Position numbers and translations under genes: made by a program. Below the pieces are notes generated by a model. The model saw only the letters and a program-made list of their open reading frames with translations, was not told the DNA's origin and searched no databases. Of a stretch of 64,000 bases of DNA, positions 8,649 through 17,483 are shown one piece after another. Numbering within the stretch: the first letter of the stretch is position 1; every line of letters begins with the position of its first letter. The stretch spans positions 1,240,001-1,304,000 of the forward strand of contig OY762261.2 of the NCBI GenBank assembly GCA_963665405.2, read 5' to 3'. The DNA comes from G963665405 sp963665405. GTDB taxonomy: Bacteria > Chloroflexota > Dehalococcoidia > Lucifugimonadales > G963665405.

Positions 8649-9815
8649 ATGAAGCTAGCGAAAAGAATGGACCGGCTGGGCACCGAGATGGCCTTCGAGG
8701 TCCTTGCCAAGGCGAGGAGGCTGGAGGCCGAGGGCATGGACATCGTCCATCTCGAGCTGGGTGAGCCCGACTTCGACACCCCGGCCAACGTCATCGAGGC
8801 GGGCGCACGGGCGATGTCCGAGGGGCACACGCACTACGGCCCCTCGCCGGGGTACCCCGTCCTTCGGCAGCGGATCGCCGAGGAGGTATCGGCAACCAGG
8901 AGCATCTCCGTCACCGGAGACAACGTGGTCGTCACGCCCGGCGCCAAGCCCATCATGTTCTTCGTCATCCTGGCGCTGGTCGACCACGGCGACGAGGTGC
9001 TCTACCCGAATCCTGGCTTCCCGATCTACGAGTCGATGATCCACTACGCCGGCGGAATACCGGTGCCGATGAGGCTGTATGAGTCCAACGACTTCAACGT
9101 CGACGTGGACGAGGTGTCCCGCCAGGTGACCCCGAACACGAGATTGATGATAGTGAACTCCCCCAACAACCCGTGCGGAGGAGTCATCGACGAAGGCCGC
9201 GCCAGGGCGCTCGCTGACGTCGCGGCCGAGAACGACATCACCGTGCTCTCGGACGAGGTCTACAGGCGGTTTCTCTACGAGGGCGAGCACCACAGCATCG
9301 CGAGCTTCCCGGGGATGCGGGACCGTACGATCATCCTCGACGGCTTCTCGAAAACGTATGCGATGACAGGGTGGCGGATCGGCTACGGGGTGATGCCCGT
9401 GGAGCTTGTCGAGCCCATCTCCCGCCTGGTGGTCAACAGCGTCTCCTGCACGGCCGGCTTCACCCAGATGGCCGCTCTGGACGCGTTCAACGTGCCGTCT
9501 GAGACAACCGAAGGGATGATCTCGGAGTTCAAGAGGCGGCGCGACATGATCGTCGACGGTCTCAACGGCATCTCCGGAATACGCTGTCCCAGGCCCCAGG
9601 GCGCCTTCTACGTGTTCCCCAACGTGGAGGGCACCGGAATGACCAGCGTCGAGTTCGCCGACCGGCTGCTGGAGGAGGGTGGGGTGGCCTGCCTGTCCGG
9701 GGACGGGTTCGGTAAGTTCGGCGTCGGGTACATCAGGATCTCCTTCACCAACTCGGCCGAGAACATCCAGAAGGCCCTGGAACGGATAGAAAGCTTCGTT
9801 GCGAAGACGACCTAG
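8649..9815 (+). CDS. PLP-dependent class I/II aminotransferase (aspartate aminotransferase-like)
   Basis: Fold-type I aminotransferase that transfers amino groups via pyridoxal phosphate. Landmarks are HLELGEPDFDTP (near 35), HYGPSPGYPVLR (the aromatic-loop region), VNSPNNPCGG (near 170, PLP-binding Asn), SDEVYRRF (Asp and Tyr to the cofactor) and the Schiff-base lysine in SKTYAMTGWRIGYG (near 230). The C-terminal Arg for the substrate carboxylate lies in YIRISF. It starts at the ATG at 8649, giving 388 residues; an upstream GTG would add about 33 residues without homology. The amino-acid substrate cannot be told. It is followed after 31 bp by the SIS gene. Confidence 0.88.
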   Translation: MKLAKRMDRLGTEMAFEVLAKARRLEAEGMDIVHLELGEPDFDTPANVIEAGARAMSEGHTHYGPSPGYPVLRQRIAEEVSATRSISVTGDNVVVTPGAKPIMFFVILALVDHGDEVLYPNPGFPIYESMIHYAGGIPVPMRLYESNDFNVDVDEVSRQVTPNTRLMIVNSPNNPCGGVIDEGRARALADVAAENDITVLSDEVYRRFLYEGEHHSIASFPGMRDRTIILDGFSKTYAMTGWRIGYGVMPVELVEPISRLVVNSVSCTAGFTQMAALDAFNVPSETTEGMISEFKRRRDMIVDGLNGISGIRCPRPQGAFYVFPNVEGTGMTSVEFADRLLEEGGVACLSGDGFGKFGVGYIRISFTNSAENIQKALERIESFVAKTT

Positions 9816-9846
9816 TTGGCCTCTCTGTCGGGAGCCTGAGCATTCG

Positions 9847-10473
9847 ATGACGACAAAGCCCGCGCCCAGAACCGGTCACCCGTATTACATGCACGACGCC
9901 GTTCACGGACAGCCCTCGGCCATCGCCCGGGTGCTGACGGAGGAGCGGGCCTCCGTCGAGGCCGCCGCCCGGCTCCTCGGCTCCGCCCGACGTATCCATC
10001 TGGTCGGTATCGGCACGTCGTGGCACGCGGCCCTGATCGGCGAGTACCTGCTCAGGACCGTCGCCGGACGCGAGGACGCCCGCGCCTGGAACTCGTTCGA
10101 GTTTGCGGTCGACGGTCCCGCCCTGGACTCCGGCGATGCCGTCGTCGTCCTGACCCATACCGGAAGGAAGTGCTACTCGGTACAGGCTCTCGAAATGGCC
10201 GGGTCGGCCGGGGCGGCTACGGTGCTCGTGACCGGGATCGACTCTGTGGCAAACACCGGGCTGGCCGGGGTGGTCGTTCGGACGTCGTCTCAGGATAGGT
10301 CCTCCGCCTACACGATCAGCCACACCACGGCACTAACGGCCCTGGCGATGCTGGCACGCGAGCTCGGACGGGCCGCGGGCCGGGACCCGGACGGCGAGGT
10401 TCAGAGAGAGATCGAGGAGCTGCCAAGCCTGATGAGCCGGGCCCTGGGGATGGAGCCCGAGATCAAGAGGTAG
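9847..10473 (+). CDS. SIS-domain phosphosugar isomerase/deaminase-like protein, N-terminal half (split gene)
   Basis: First sugar-isomerase (SIS) domain of what should be a double-SIS protein like the isomerase half of GlmS or the AgaS/FrlB group, which act on phosphorylated amino sugars. Motifs are IHLVGIGTSWHAALIGEYLL (near 56), DAVVVLTHTGRKCYS (near 97, the SxSG-type phosphate loop here as THTG) and TVLVTGID. The frame ends at TAG 10471-10473. The sequence right after that stop, in the same frame, continues as the second SIS domain. This half has 208 residues; it might be made as a separate chain, or the gene is inactivated. Confidence 0.75.
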   Translation: MTTKPAPRTGHPYYMHDAVHGQPSAIARVLTEERASVEAAARLLGSARRIHLVGIGTSWHAALIGEYLLRTVAGREDARAWNSFEFAVDGPALDSGDAVVVLTHTGRKCYSVQALEMAGSAGAATVLVTGIDSVANTGLAGVVVRTSSQDRSSAYTISHTTALTALAMLARELGRAAGRDPDGEVQREIEELPSLMSRALGMEPEIKR

Positions 10474-10482
10474 GCCGAGAGC

Positions 10483-10947
10483 GTGGCGGACGTAGAGACC
10501 TTCCACTTCGTCGGGTGGGGGCCGAACGTCGCCAGCGCCTACGAGGCCGGCCTGAAGATGAAGGAGACCAGCTACGTGGCTTCCGAGGGCTTCCAGCTGG
10601 AGCACTACCTTCACGGTCCGTTCTGCGCGGCCGAGCCGGGAGTAGCTCTGACCCTCATCGCTCCGAACGGCAACGGCCTGGAGCGGGCGGCCGTCGTGGC
10701 CGCCGCTGCCGACACGGTTGGCGCTCGCACCGCAGCGATAGCGCCGGAGGGCGGGAGCGAGGTCGCGAGGCTGGTCAAGACCACGACAGCGATGCCTCAT
10801 GTCTCGGAGCCGCTCACCCCCATCGTCTACCTGGTTCCGCTGCAGCTCTTCACCTACTGGGTGGCCGTGAGCAGAGGCCGCCAGCCCGACGCCTTCCGGC
10901 TGAACGAGGCTCCTCACAAGGCCGCCTACGACCAGTACCGGCTATGA
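10483..10947 (+). CDS. SIS-domain protein, C-terminal half of the same gene after an in-frame TAG
   Basis: Second SIS domain, in the same reading frame as the 9847 gene. It contains FHFVGWGPNVASAYEAGLKM (matches the GRG..y..AlEgAlKlKE block of GlmS-type proteins), KETSYVASEGFQLEHYLHGP (the E..h.HGP catalytic/phosphate segment) and the C-terminal QLFTYWVAVSRGRQPDAFR. A GTG at 10483 could restart translation, but it has only a poor ribosome site (CCGAGAG). I read 9847-10947 as one ancestral gene of about 366 codons with a single amber codon between the domains. It ends 42 bp before nadE. Confidence 0.7.
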   Translation: MADVETFHFVGWGPNVASAYEAGLKMKETSYVASEGFQLEHYLHGPFCAAEPGVALTLIAPNGNGLERAAVVAAAADTVGARTAAIAPEGGSEVARLVKTTTAMPHVSEPLTPIVYLVPLQLFTYWVAVSRGRQPDAFRLNEAPHKAAYDQYRL

Positions 10948-10989
10948 CCCCACGCCACGCTTCTGGACGCAGCCCCCAGACCCCAGGCG

Positions 10990-12711
10990 ATGCGCTCTCT
11001 TAGACTGGCGCTGGCCCAGATCGACGTCACCGTCGGCGACCTGGACGGCAATGCCCAAAAGATACTCGAATACCTGGACAGAGCGCGCTCGCTCCGCGCC
11101 GATCTCGTAGCCTTCCCGGAGCTGGCGGTTACTGGGTATCCCCCGGAGGATCTGGTCTTCAGGCCTCAGTTCGTCGAGGAGAACCGGGCCACTATGCGGC
11201 AGATCGCCCAGGCTACCAGGGACATTGCCGCGGTCTTCGGATTCGTCGATGCCGACCCCGAAATCCGCAACGCCGCCGCGGTAGCCTTCGACGGGAACCT
11301 GGTCGACGTCTACCACAAGATCCATCTTCCCAACTACGGCGTCTTCGACGAAGATCGTTACTTCAAGCCGGGCGGGAAGTGCCCTGTATATGTCGTGGGC
11401 GGCACCTCCGTGGGGGTCAACATCTGCGAGGACATCTGGCAGGAGACCGGCCCGTCGACCGTACAGGCGGCCGTGGGCGCGGAGGTGATCCTGAACATCA
11501 ACGGCTCGCCCTTCCACATCGGCAAGCGTGATTCGCGCGAAGACATGCTGTCCGCTCGGGCGGCCGAGAGCCAGGTGTTCGTCGCCTATTTGAACCTGGT
11601 GGGCGGCCAGGACGAGCTGGTCTTCGACGGTGGGAGCATGGTATTCGACCCGACGGGGCGGAAGATCGCCCAGGCGGCCCAGTTCGAGGAGGACCTTCTG
11701 GTCGTCGACCTCGAGGTCGAGGAGGCCCTTCGCTCGAGGCCACCCAGGAAGAGGGTGGCGACCGCGGAGAGCCAGGGCGCGCCGATCTTTCACGTCTCGG
11801 GCCGTGCGAACGCCTCGCCGTCGTCCCCCCTCACCCGGTCTGAGCCGTGCCTGCGTGACGAGCTCGGCGAGGTCTACGCCGCCCTGGTGACCGGGACCCG
11901 CGACTACGTGCGGAAGTGTCGGTTCGAGCGTGTTCTTGTCGCACTGTCCGGCGGACTCGACTCCAGCCTGGTGGCCGTCGTCGCCGTCGATGCCCTGGGG
12001 AGCGAAAACGTCGTCGGCGTGGCGATGCCGTCGCGGTACTCGTCCGAGGGCAGCCTCCTGGACGCCAGGGCTCTGGCTGATAACCTGGGAATCGAGCTGC
12101 GGACCATCCCGATCGAGGGCCCGTACTCGGCCTTTCTGGAGGCTCTGTCGCCTCAGTTCCAGTCGGCGGAGCCGGACGCCACCGAAGAGAACCTTCAGGC
12201 GCGTGTTCGGGGAGACCTGATCATGGCCGTATCGAACAAGCTCGGCTGGATGGTCCTGACGACCGGCAACAAGAGCGAGATGGCCACGGGCTACGCGACA
12301 CTGTACGGCGACATGTCGGGCGGGTTCGCCGTGATCAAGGACGTGCCAAAGACCATGGCCTACGCGCTGGCCGAGCATCGCAACGCGGTCGGCCCGAAGC
12401 CTGTGATACCCCGGAGCGTCATCGAGAAGCCGCCGAGCGCCGAGCTGCGTCCCGACCAGAAGGACGTGGACTCCCTGCCGCCGTACGATATCCTGGACCC
12501 GATACTAAAGGCGTACGTCGAGGAGGACCGGGGCTTCGACGAAATCCTCGCGATGGGGTTCGACGAGGCAACCGTGAGACGAGTCATCGCTCTGGTGGAC
12601 AGCAACGAGTACAAGCGCAGGCAGGCGCCGCCTGGGATAAAGATCACCGAACGCAACTTCGGGCGCGACCGGCGCATGCCGATCGCCAACCGCTACCGGC
12701 CGTTCCGGTAG
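10990..12711 (+). CDS. nadE: Glutamine-dependent NAD+ synthase
   Basis: Last step of NAD synthesis: amidates nicotinic acid adenine dinucleotide with ammonia from glutamine. The N-terminal nitrilase domain carries the Glu-Lys-Cys triad: FPELAVTGYPPEDL (near 45), YHKIHLPNYGVFDE (near 112) and VGVNICEDIWQE (near 147). The synthetase domain has the PP-loop VALSGGLDSSLVAVV (near 316) plus TGNKSEMATGYATLYGD. The length of 573 residues fits the two-domain form. The start ATG at 10990 reads MRSLRLALAQIDVTVGDLDG, typical of the family. It shares direction with the aminotransferase/SIS genes. Confidence 0.95.
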   Translation: MRSLRLALAQIDVTVGDLDGNAQKILEYLDRARSLRADLVAFPELAVTGYPPEDLVFRPQFVEENRATMRQIAQATRDIAAVFGFVDADPEIRNAAAVAFDGNLVDVYHKIHLPNYGVFDEDRYFKPGGKCPVYVVGGTSVGVNICEDIWQETGPSTVQAAVGAEVILNINGSPFHIGKRDSREDMLSARAAESQVFVAYLNLVGGQDELVFDGGSMVFDPTGRKIAQAAQFEEDLLVVDLEVEEALRSRPPRKRVATAESQGAPIFHVSGRANASPSSPLTRSEPCLRDELGEVYAALVTGTRDYVRKCRFERVLVALSGGLDSSLVAVVAVDALGSENVVGVAMPSRYSSEGSLLDARALADNLGIELRTIPIEGPYSAFLEALSPQFQSAEPDATEENLQARVRGDLIMAVSNKLGWMVLTTGNKSEMATGYATLYGDMSGGFAVIKDVPKTMAYALAEHRNAVGPKPVIPRSVIEKPPSAELRPDQKDVDSLPPYDILDPILKAYVEEDRGFDEILAMGFDEATVRRVIALVDSNEYKRRQAPPGIKITERNFGRDRRMPIANRYRPFR

Positions 12712-12765
12712 AGAGCTCCGGAAGCGCCTAGGGGTGCACGGCCGTGCGCCCGCTGGAGGGACCTG

Positions 12766-13668
12766 ATGAAGATCGGCGTGGTCTTTCCGCAGACCGAAAT
12801 CGGGACAGACCCGATCGCCGTCCGGGACTACGCTCAAGCCGCCGAGTCGCTGGGCTACGACCACCTGGCGGTCTTCGACCACGTCATCGGGGCCAACGCG
12901 GAGAGCCGTCCGGGCTGGACAGGCCCGTACAGCCACGTGAGCATGTTCTTCGAGCCGTTCGTCCTGTTCGGCTACCTCGCCGGCCTAACCGAGAGTATCG
13001 AGCTGGTCACCAGCATCCTCATACTCCCGCAGCGGCAGACCGTACTGGCGGCCAAGCAGGCCGCTACCGCCGACCTGCTGTGCGATGGCCGGCTGCGGCT
13101 CGGAATGGGAGTCGGCTGGAACCCGGTCGAGTTCGAGGCACTCGGCGAAGATTTCTCAGACCGCGGAGCGCGGTGCGTCGAGCAGATCGAGCTTCTGAGG
13201 GCGCTCTGGACGCAGGAGCTGGTTACCTTCGAAGGACGGTGGCACAAGGTGACCGACGCGGGCCTCAATCCGCTGCCGGTTCAGCGTCCGATACCGATCT
13301 GGATCGGCGGCGGCGCGGACGCCGTTCTTCGGCGGGTCGCGCGGCTGGCGGACGGCTGGTTCGCCAACACCAGCGTTCGAGCGCCCCACGTCACCGGGAT
13401 TCCGCCGCTGTTCCCCGACGATCAGGGCCGGGCCACCATTGCGAGGCTGCACGGTTACGTTCGAGATGCCGGCCGCGATCCGGCGAAGCTCGGGATCGAG
13501 TGCCGCATCGAGGTGATGGACCGGACCCCCGAGGAGGCCGCCGAGGATGTGGCGATGTGGGCGGACTTCGGCGCCACACACGTCCAGCTCGGCACCATGC
13601 GGGCCGGTCTCAAGTCGCCGGACCAGCACATCGACGCCGTCCGCCGGTTCAAGGAGGCGCTTTCTTGA
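12766..13668 (+). CDS. LLM-class F420/FMN-dependent oxidoreductase (copy 1)
   Basis: Luciferase-like TIM-barrel oxidoreductase of the F420-dependent group. Family elements are MKIGVVFPQTEIGTDPIAV at the start, LGYDHLAVFDHVIG (near 37), VTSILILPQRQTVLAAKQAA (near 80), RLRLGMGVGWNPVEFEALG (near 105) and RPIPIWIGGGAD (near 175). It has 300 residues. Members oxidise or reduce diverse organics, so the substrate is unknown. The downstream neighbour is a paralogue with an almost identical central block (residues about 125-184). The start ATG at 12766 has GGAGG upstream. Confidence 0.88.
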   Translation: MKIGVVFPQTEIGTDPIAVRDYAQAAESLGYDHLAVFDHVIGANAESRPGWTGPYSHVSMFFEPFVLFGYLAGLTESIELVTSILILPQRQTVLAAKQAATADLLCDGRLRLGMGVGWNPVEFEALGEDFSDRGARCVEQIELLRALWTQELVTFEGRWHKVTDAGLNPLPVQRPIPIWIGGGADAVLRRVARLADGWFANTSVRAPHVTGIPPLFPDDQGRATIARLHGYVRDAGRDPAKLGIECRIEVMDRTPEEAAEDVAMWADFGATHVQLGTMRAGLKSPDQHIDAVRRFKEALS

Positions 13669-13717
13669 GCCGGGCCGGGGCCGGCGGATCCCTCCAGGCG
13701 CGAAGGAGAGAACGTCA

Positions 13718-14593
13718 GTGAGAATCGGAGTCGTCTTCCCACAGACCGAGATAACCGCCGACCCGGCCGCCGTTCGCGATTTCGCGCAGGCCGCGGAGGG
13801 CCTTGGGTTCGACCATCTGCTCGTCTACGACCATGTGCTGGGGGCGAAACCCTCCAAGGACCGGCAGAGCGGGGTGTACACTCACAACGACATGTTCCAC
13901 GAGGTCTTCGTGATGCTGGGATTCATCGCCGGATTCACCAGCCGCATCGAGCTGGCGACCGGCATCCTGGTCCTCCCCCAACGACAGACGGCGTTGGCCG
14001 CGAAGCAGGCCGCGGAGGTGGACGTGCTGAGCGGCGGCCGGATGAGACTGGGGATAGGCGTTGGCTGGAACCCCGTCGAGTTCGGAGCCCTCGGCGAGGA
14101 TTTCTCTGATCGTGGGGCGCGGTGCGCCGAGCAGATCGAGCTTCTGAGGGCGCTCTGGACTCAGGAGCTGGTGACTTTCGAAGGACGGTGGCACAAGGTG
14201 ACCGACGCGGGCCTTAACCCGCTGCCGGTTCAGCGCCCGATACCCATCTGGATCGGCGGCGGAGCCGAGCAGACCCTGAGCAGGATTGGACGCCTCGGCG
14301 ACGGCTGGATATACCCCGGATACGCACCCCGGCCCGACGACGAGGCTCGACGGAAGCTCGACACCATCGGCAAGCACGCCGACGAGGCCGGCCGGGACCG
14401 GGGTCAGATAGGCCTCGAAAAAGTCTTCGGCCTGGCCGAAGGGCCGCTCGACGAGCTGGCCGGCAACATGGACGCCTGGAAGCAGGTAGGAGCGACTCAC
14501 GTATCGGTGAGCACCATGGGGGCGGGCCTCCGCTCGCCGGACGAGCACATCGAGGCGATCCGGCGAATCAAGGGCGCCGTCCAAGGGGTCTGA
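13718..14593 (+). CDS. LLM-class F420/FMN-dependent oxidoreductase (copy 2)
   Basis: Tandem paralogue of the preceding gene. It opens (GTG) VRIGVVFPQTEITADPAAV and keeps DHLLVYDHVLGAKPS, LPQRQTALAAKQAAEVDVL and RMRLGIGVGWNPVEFGALG. From LGEDFSDRGARC to PIPIWIGGGA the protein matches copy 1 at all but one or two residues. The C-terminal third differs from copy 1, for example in LGDGWIYPGYAPRPDD. The GTG at 13718 has AAGGAGAG upstream and gives 291 residues; the longer frame upstream is a shadow over copy 1. The two may have diverged in substrate while sharing a core. Confidence 0.88.
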   Translation: MRIGVVFPQTEITADPAAVRDFAQAAEGLGFDHLLVYDHVLGAKPSKDRQSGVYTHNDMFHEVFVMLGFIAGFTSRIELATGILVLPQRQTALAAKQAAEVDVLSGGRMRLGIGVGWNPVEFGALGEDFSDRGARCAEQIELLRALWTQELVTFEGRWHKVTDAGLNPLPVQRPIPIWIGGGAEQTLSRIGRLGDGWIYPGYAPRPDDEARRKLDTIGKHADEAGRDRGQIGLEKVFGLAEGPLDELAGNMDAWKQVGATHVSVSTMGAGLRSPDEHIEAIRRIKGAVQGV

Positions 14594-14652
14594 GCCCTCG
14601 GAGCGTCCCGCGAACCTGCCCAAGAGCCGAACGTCCAAGAACAGGACGAGCC

Positions 14653-15753
14653 ATGGAAGAGCAAGGAAAACTGAGACGAACTCCGCTCTACGACGCCCAC
14701 GTTGCCCTGGGCGGGCGGATGGTGCCCTTCGGTGGCTGGGAGATGCCCGTCCAGTACAAGAGCATCCTGGACGAGGCCAGGGCCGTTCGCAAGCGGGCCG
14801 GCATTTTCGACGTGTCCCACATGGGACGCGTCGCCGTGGAGGGACCGGGCTCCGCCCCCTTCCTCGACTCGGTGTTCAGCGTCGCAGTCTCGACCCTGAA
14901 GATCGGCCGGGCCCGCTACGGCGCGATCTGCAACGAGGACGGAGGCATCATCGACGACGCTATCGTCCTCCGCCGAGCGGAGAACCGCTTCCTCCTGGTC
15001 CCCAACGCCTCCAACACCCCGCCGGTGCTGGAGTGGCTCCGGAAGTGGGAGCCCGGTCCGCAGCGGGTCACCATCCAGGACCTCACCGACGAGTACGCGA
15101 TGGTCGCCCATCAGGGTCCGGAGTCCTTCGCGATGGTCGGCGACCTCGTCCCGGTGGACCTCGCCGCCGTCAGACGCTTCGCCGCGGTCGAGACCGAGCT
15201 CGCTGGCCTCCCCGTGACACTGTCCCGGACCGGCTACACGGGAGAGGACGGGTTCGAGGCGATAACGCCGCGTGAGCACGTCGAAACGCTCTGGAACCTG
15301 TTCGTCGCCATGGGGGCCGAGCCCTGTGGCCTCGGTTCGAGGGACGTGCTGCGACTGGAGGCCGGGCTGCTCCTGCACGGGAACGACATCGACACCTCCA
15401 CGAACCCGTACGAGGCGGGGATGGACCGGTTCGTCGATCCGGACCGGGAGGGCCTCGTACCCGGCGACGCCCTCCGCCGCATCCGGGATGAGGGACCCTC
15501 CCGGCGGCTGGTCGGGTTCAGCATGGTGGGCAGGGGCGTCCCACGCCACGGCCAGCCGATCGTAGACGGCGCCGAGTCCATCGGCGTCGTGACCAGCGGT
15601 GGGTACTCGCCCACCCTTGACAGGAATATAGGTTTGGGCTATGTTCCAAACGGCTATACGGCGCCCGGCAGCCGGTTCCACGTGGATATCCGGGGCCGGA
15701 TGGTCGAGGCCCAGGTCACCGCGCTAGCCTTCTATTCCCGGAGCACCGCCTAG
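14653..15753 (+). CDS. gcvT: Glycine cleavage system T protein (aminomethyltransferase)
   Basis: Transfers the methylene group from the lipoyl arm of H protein to tetrahydrofolate, releasing ammonia. Motifs are YDAHVALGGRMVPFGGWEMP at the start, GIFDVSHMGRVAVEGP (near 55), RYGAICNEDGGIIDDAIVLR (near 92, with the folate-contacting Asp), SRTGYTGEDGFE (near 193) and DVLRLEAGLLLHGNDID (near 233). It has 366 residues, the usual length. Its stop overlaps the gcvH GTG start by one base. It is first of four cotranscribed glycine cleavage genes. No glycine riboswitch is recognisable in the 59-bp upstream gap. Confidence 0.95.
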   Translation: MEEQGKLRRTPLYDAHVALGGRMVPFGGWEMPVQYKSILDEARAVRKRAGIFDVSHMGRVAVEGPGSAPFLDSVFSVAVSTLKIGRARYGAICNEDGGIIDDAIVLRRAENRFLLVPNASNTPPVLEWLRKWEPGPQRVTIQDLTDEYAMVAHQGPESFAMVGDLVPVDLAAVRRFAAVETELAGLPVTLSRTGYTGEDGFEAITPREHVETLWNLFVAMGAEPCGLGSRDVLRLEAGLLLHGNDIDTSTNPYEAGMDRFVDPDREGLVPGDALRRIRDEGPSRRLVGFSMVGRGVPRHGQPIVDGAESIGVVTSGGYSPTLDRNIGLGYVPNGYTAPGSRFHVDIRGRMVEAQVTALAFYSRSTA

Positions 15754-16142
15754 TGAATCCGCCAGACCTCAGATACTCCGAAGAGCACGAGTGGCTTCGT
15801 ACTGAAGAGGACGGCATCGGGGTGATCGGCATCACCGAGTTCGCCGCCGAGAACCTGGGCGACGTCGTGTTCCTCGAGCTGCCTGAAGCGAACACGAAGC
15901 TCACTCAGTTCCAGAAGCTGGGCGAGATCGAGTCGGTCAAGGCCGTGTCAGATCTCTACGCGCCGGTAGGCGGCTCGGTGGTGGAGAGGAACGAGCTGGC
16001 GGTAGACAATCCGCAGCTCGTCAACGACGGGCCATACGATTCCGGCTGGCTCCTGAAGCTCGCGTTGTCGGACCGCGCAGAGATCGACAAGCTGATGACC
16101 GCCGAGCAGTACGACGCGTTCCTCGCGTCGCAGCCTCAGTGA
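15753..16142 (+). CDS. gcvH: Glycine cleavage system H protein
   Basis: Lipoyl carrier that shuttles the aminomethyl group between P, T and L proteins. It has 129 residues, normal length. It reads YSEEHEWLRTEEDGIGVIGI (near 8-27) and places the lipoylated lysine at residue 63 in GEIESVKAVSDLYAP, with the conserved Glu-Ser-Val-Lys context. The C-terminal half has GWLLKLALSD. The GTG start overlaps the gcvT stop by one base, which suggests translational coupling. It is followed after six bases by gcvPA. Confidence 0.95.
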   Translation: MNPPDLRYSEEHEWLRTEEDGIGVIGITEFAAENLGDVVFLELPEANTKLTQFQKLGEIESVKAVSDLYAPVGGSVVERNELAVDNPQLVNDGPYDSGWLLKLALSDRAEIDKLMTAEQYDAFLASQPQ

Positions 16143-16148
16143 TCCCGA

Positions 16149-17483
16149 TTGACGGAGAGCTCCGGGTTCACGTCCCCGTACACCCCCAACACGGACTCCG
16201 ACCGCCGCGCCATGCTCGATGCCGTCGGCGCGGCCTCCGCTGAAGACCTGTTCCAGGACATTCCTCGAGAGCATCGCAACCCTACCCTAGGTCTGCCACC
16301 TCCGCTCGCCGAGCTGGAGCTGATGCGCGAGGCCGGGGAGATGGCTCGGATGAACGTCGTCCCCGGGGAGTACGCGTGCTTTCTTGGAGCGGGCTCGTAC
16401 CGCCAGTTCGTCCCCGCCATCGTTCGGCAGATAGCGAGCCGCAGCGAGTTCATGACGGCGTACACCCCGTACCAGCCGGAGGTCTCCCAGGGCACCCTCC
16501 AGGCCGAGTACGAGTTCCAGTCGCTCGTGTGCCAGCTCACCGGGATGGAGGTGGCGAACGCCGGTATGTACGACGGCTCCTCGGCGATGGCCGAGGCCGT
16601 CCTGATGGCGGCCCGCATCACGAACGCGGACCGCATCGCGGTCCTCGACTCCGTCTCGCCCTTCTACCGCGACGTACTGGAAACCTACGTCCAGGCTCCC
16701 GGCCTGAAGATCGACCCGATCTCGGCCGGCCGGACCGATCTGGCAGACGGAACCGCCTGTCTCGTCGTCCAGCAGCCCAACTTCTACGGGTACATCGAGG
16801 ACCTTGCAGGTCTGTCGGAGCTCGCCCACGCAACCGGTGCGCTTCTGATCGTCTCCGTCGATCCCATCTCGCTCGGAATGTTCCGGCCGCCGGTGGACTT
16901 CGGCGCGGACATCGTCGTGGGCGAGGGACAGCCCCTCGGTGTTGCTCCGACGTTCGGCGGGCCCTACGTCGGGCTGTTCGCGTGCAGGCAGCAGTATGTT
17001 CGGCAGATGCCGGGCCGAGTCGTGGGCAAGACCGTCGACACCCGTGGCAGGACGGGCTACACGCTGACCCTGCAGACGCGAGAGCAGCACATCAGGCGAG
17101 AACGCGCCACGTCCAACATATGCACCTCCGTGGGGCTCATCGCCCTAATGTCTACCGTCTATCTGGCGGCCCAGGGCAGGCGGGGCCTGGAGCACATCGC
17201 CCGGCTGTGCTATCACAAGGCCCACTACGCGGCCTCGCTCATAGCGCAGATTCCGGGGTACTCCGTGCCCGCCGAGGGCACCTTCTTCCGCGAGTTCGTC
17301 GTCGAGTGTCCTCTGCCGCCGGCCGAGATTAACGAGAGGCTGCTCGGCTACTCGATCCTCGGCGGTCTGGACGTGAGCGCGACGATTCCGAACGGCATGC
17401 TGGTCTGCGTGACCGAGATGAACCCGCGGGAGGAGATAGAGCGCCTGGCGAACGCGCTGGCCGAGATAGGGGCTGAAGGTTGA
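16149..17483 (+). CDS. gcvPA: Glycine dehydrogenase (decarboxylating) subunit 1
   Basis: N-terminal half of the two-subunit P protein, which decarboxylates glycine with PLP. Typical segments are FTSPYTPNTDSDRRAMLDAV at the start, FLGAGSYRQFVPAIVRQI (near 75), AYTPYQPEVSQGTLQAEYEF (near 100) and GMYDGSSAMAEAVLMAAR (near 138). Later come GEGQPLGVAPTFGGPYVGLF and the RERATSNICTSVGL block (near 318). It has 444 residues with a TTG start. The PLP lysine is in the partner subunit, encoded next, whose start overlaps this stop by four bases. Confidence 0.95.
   Translation: MTESSGFTSPYTPNTDSDRRAMLDAVGAASAEDLFQDIPREHRNPTLGLPPPLAELELMREAGEMARMNVVPGEYACFLGAGSYRQFVPAIVRQIASRSEFMTAYTPYQPEVSQGTLQAEYEFQSLVCQLTGMEVANAGMYDGSSAMAEAVLMAARITNADRIAVLDSVSPFYRDVLETYVQAPGLKIDPISAGRTDLADGTACLVVQQPNFYGYIEDLAGLSELAHATGALLIVSVDPISLGMFRPPVDFGADIVVGEGQPLGVAPTFGGPYVGLFACRQQYVRQMPGRVVGKTVDTRGRTGYTLTLQTREQHIRRERATSNICTSVGLIALMSTVYLAAQGRRGLEHIARLCYHKAHYAASLIAQIPGYSVPAEGTFFREFVVECPLPPAEINERLLGYSILGGLDVSATIPNGMLVCVTEMNPREEIERLANALAEIGAEG

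Noticed and set aside
10471..10473. Pyrrolysine at the TAG
   Set aside because: No Pyl genes are visible, the position is a domain linker and not an active site, and a TAC-to-TAG change explains it more simply.
10942..12378. 478-residue open frame on the minus strand opposite nadE
   Set aside because: It is an antisense shadow of a well-supported NAD synthase gene; high GC content creates long mirror frames. No ribosome site or family motif supports it.
14594..14652. Glycine riboswitch before gcvT
   Set aside because: Only 59 bases separate the genes and no aptamer-like pairing is visible; the gcv set may be read from upstream.
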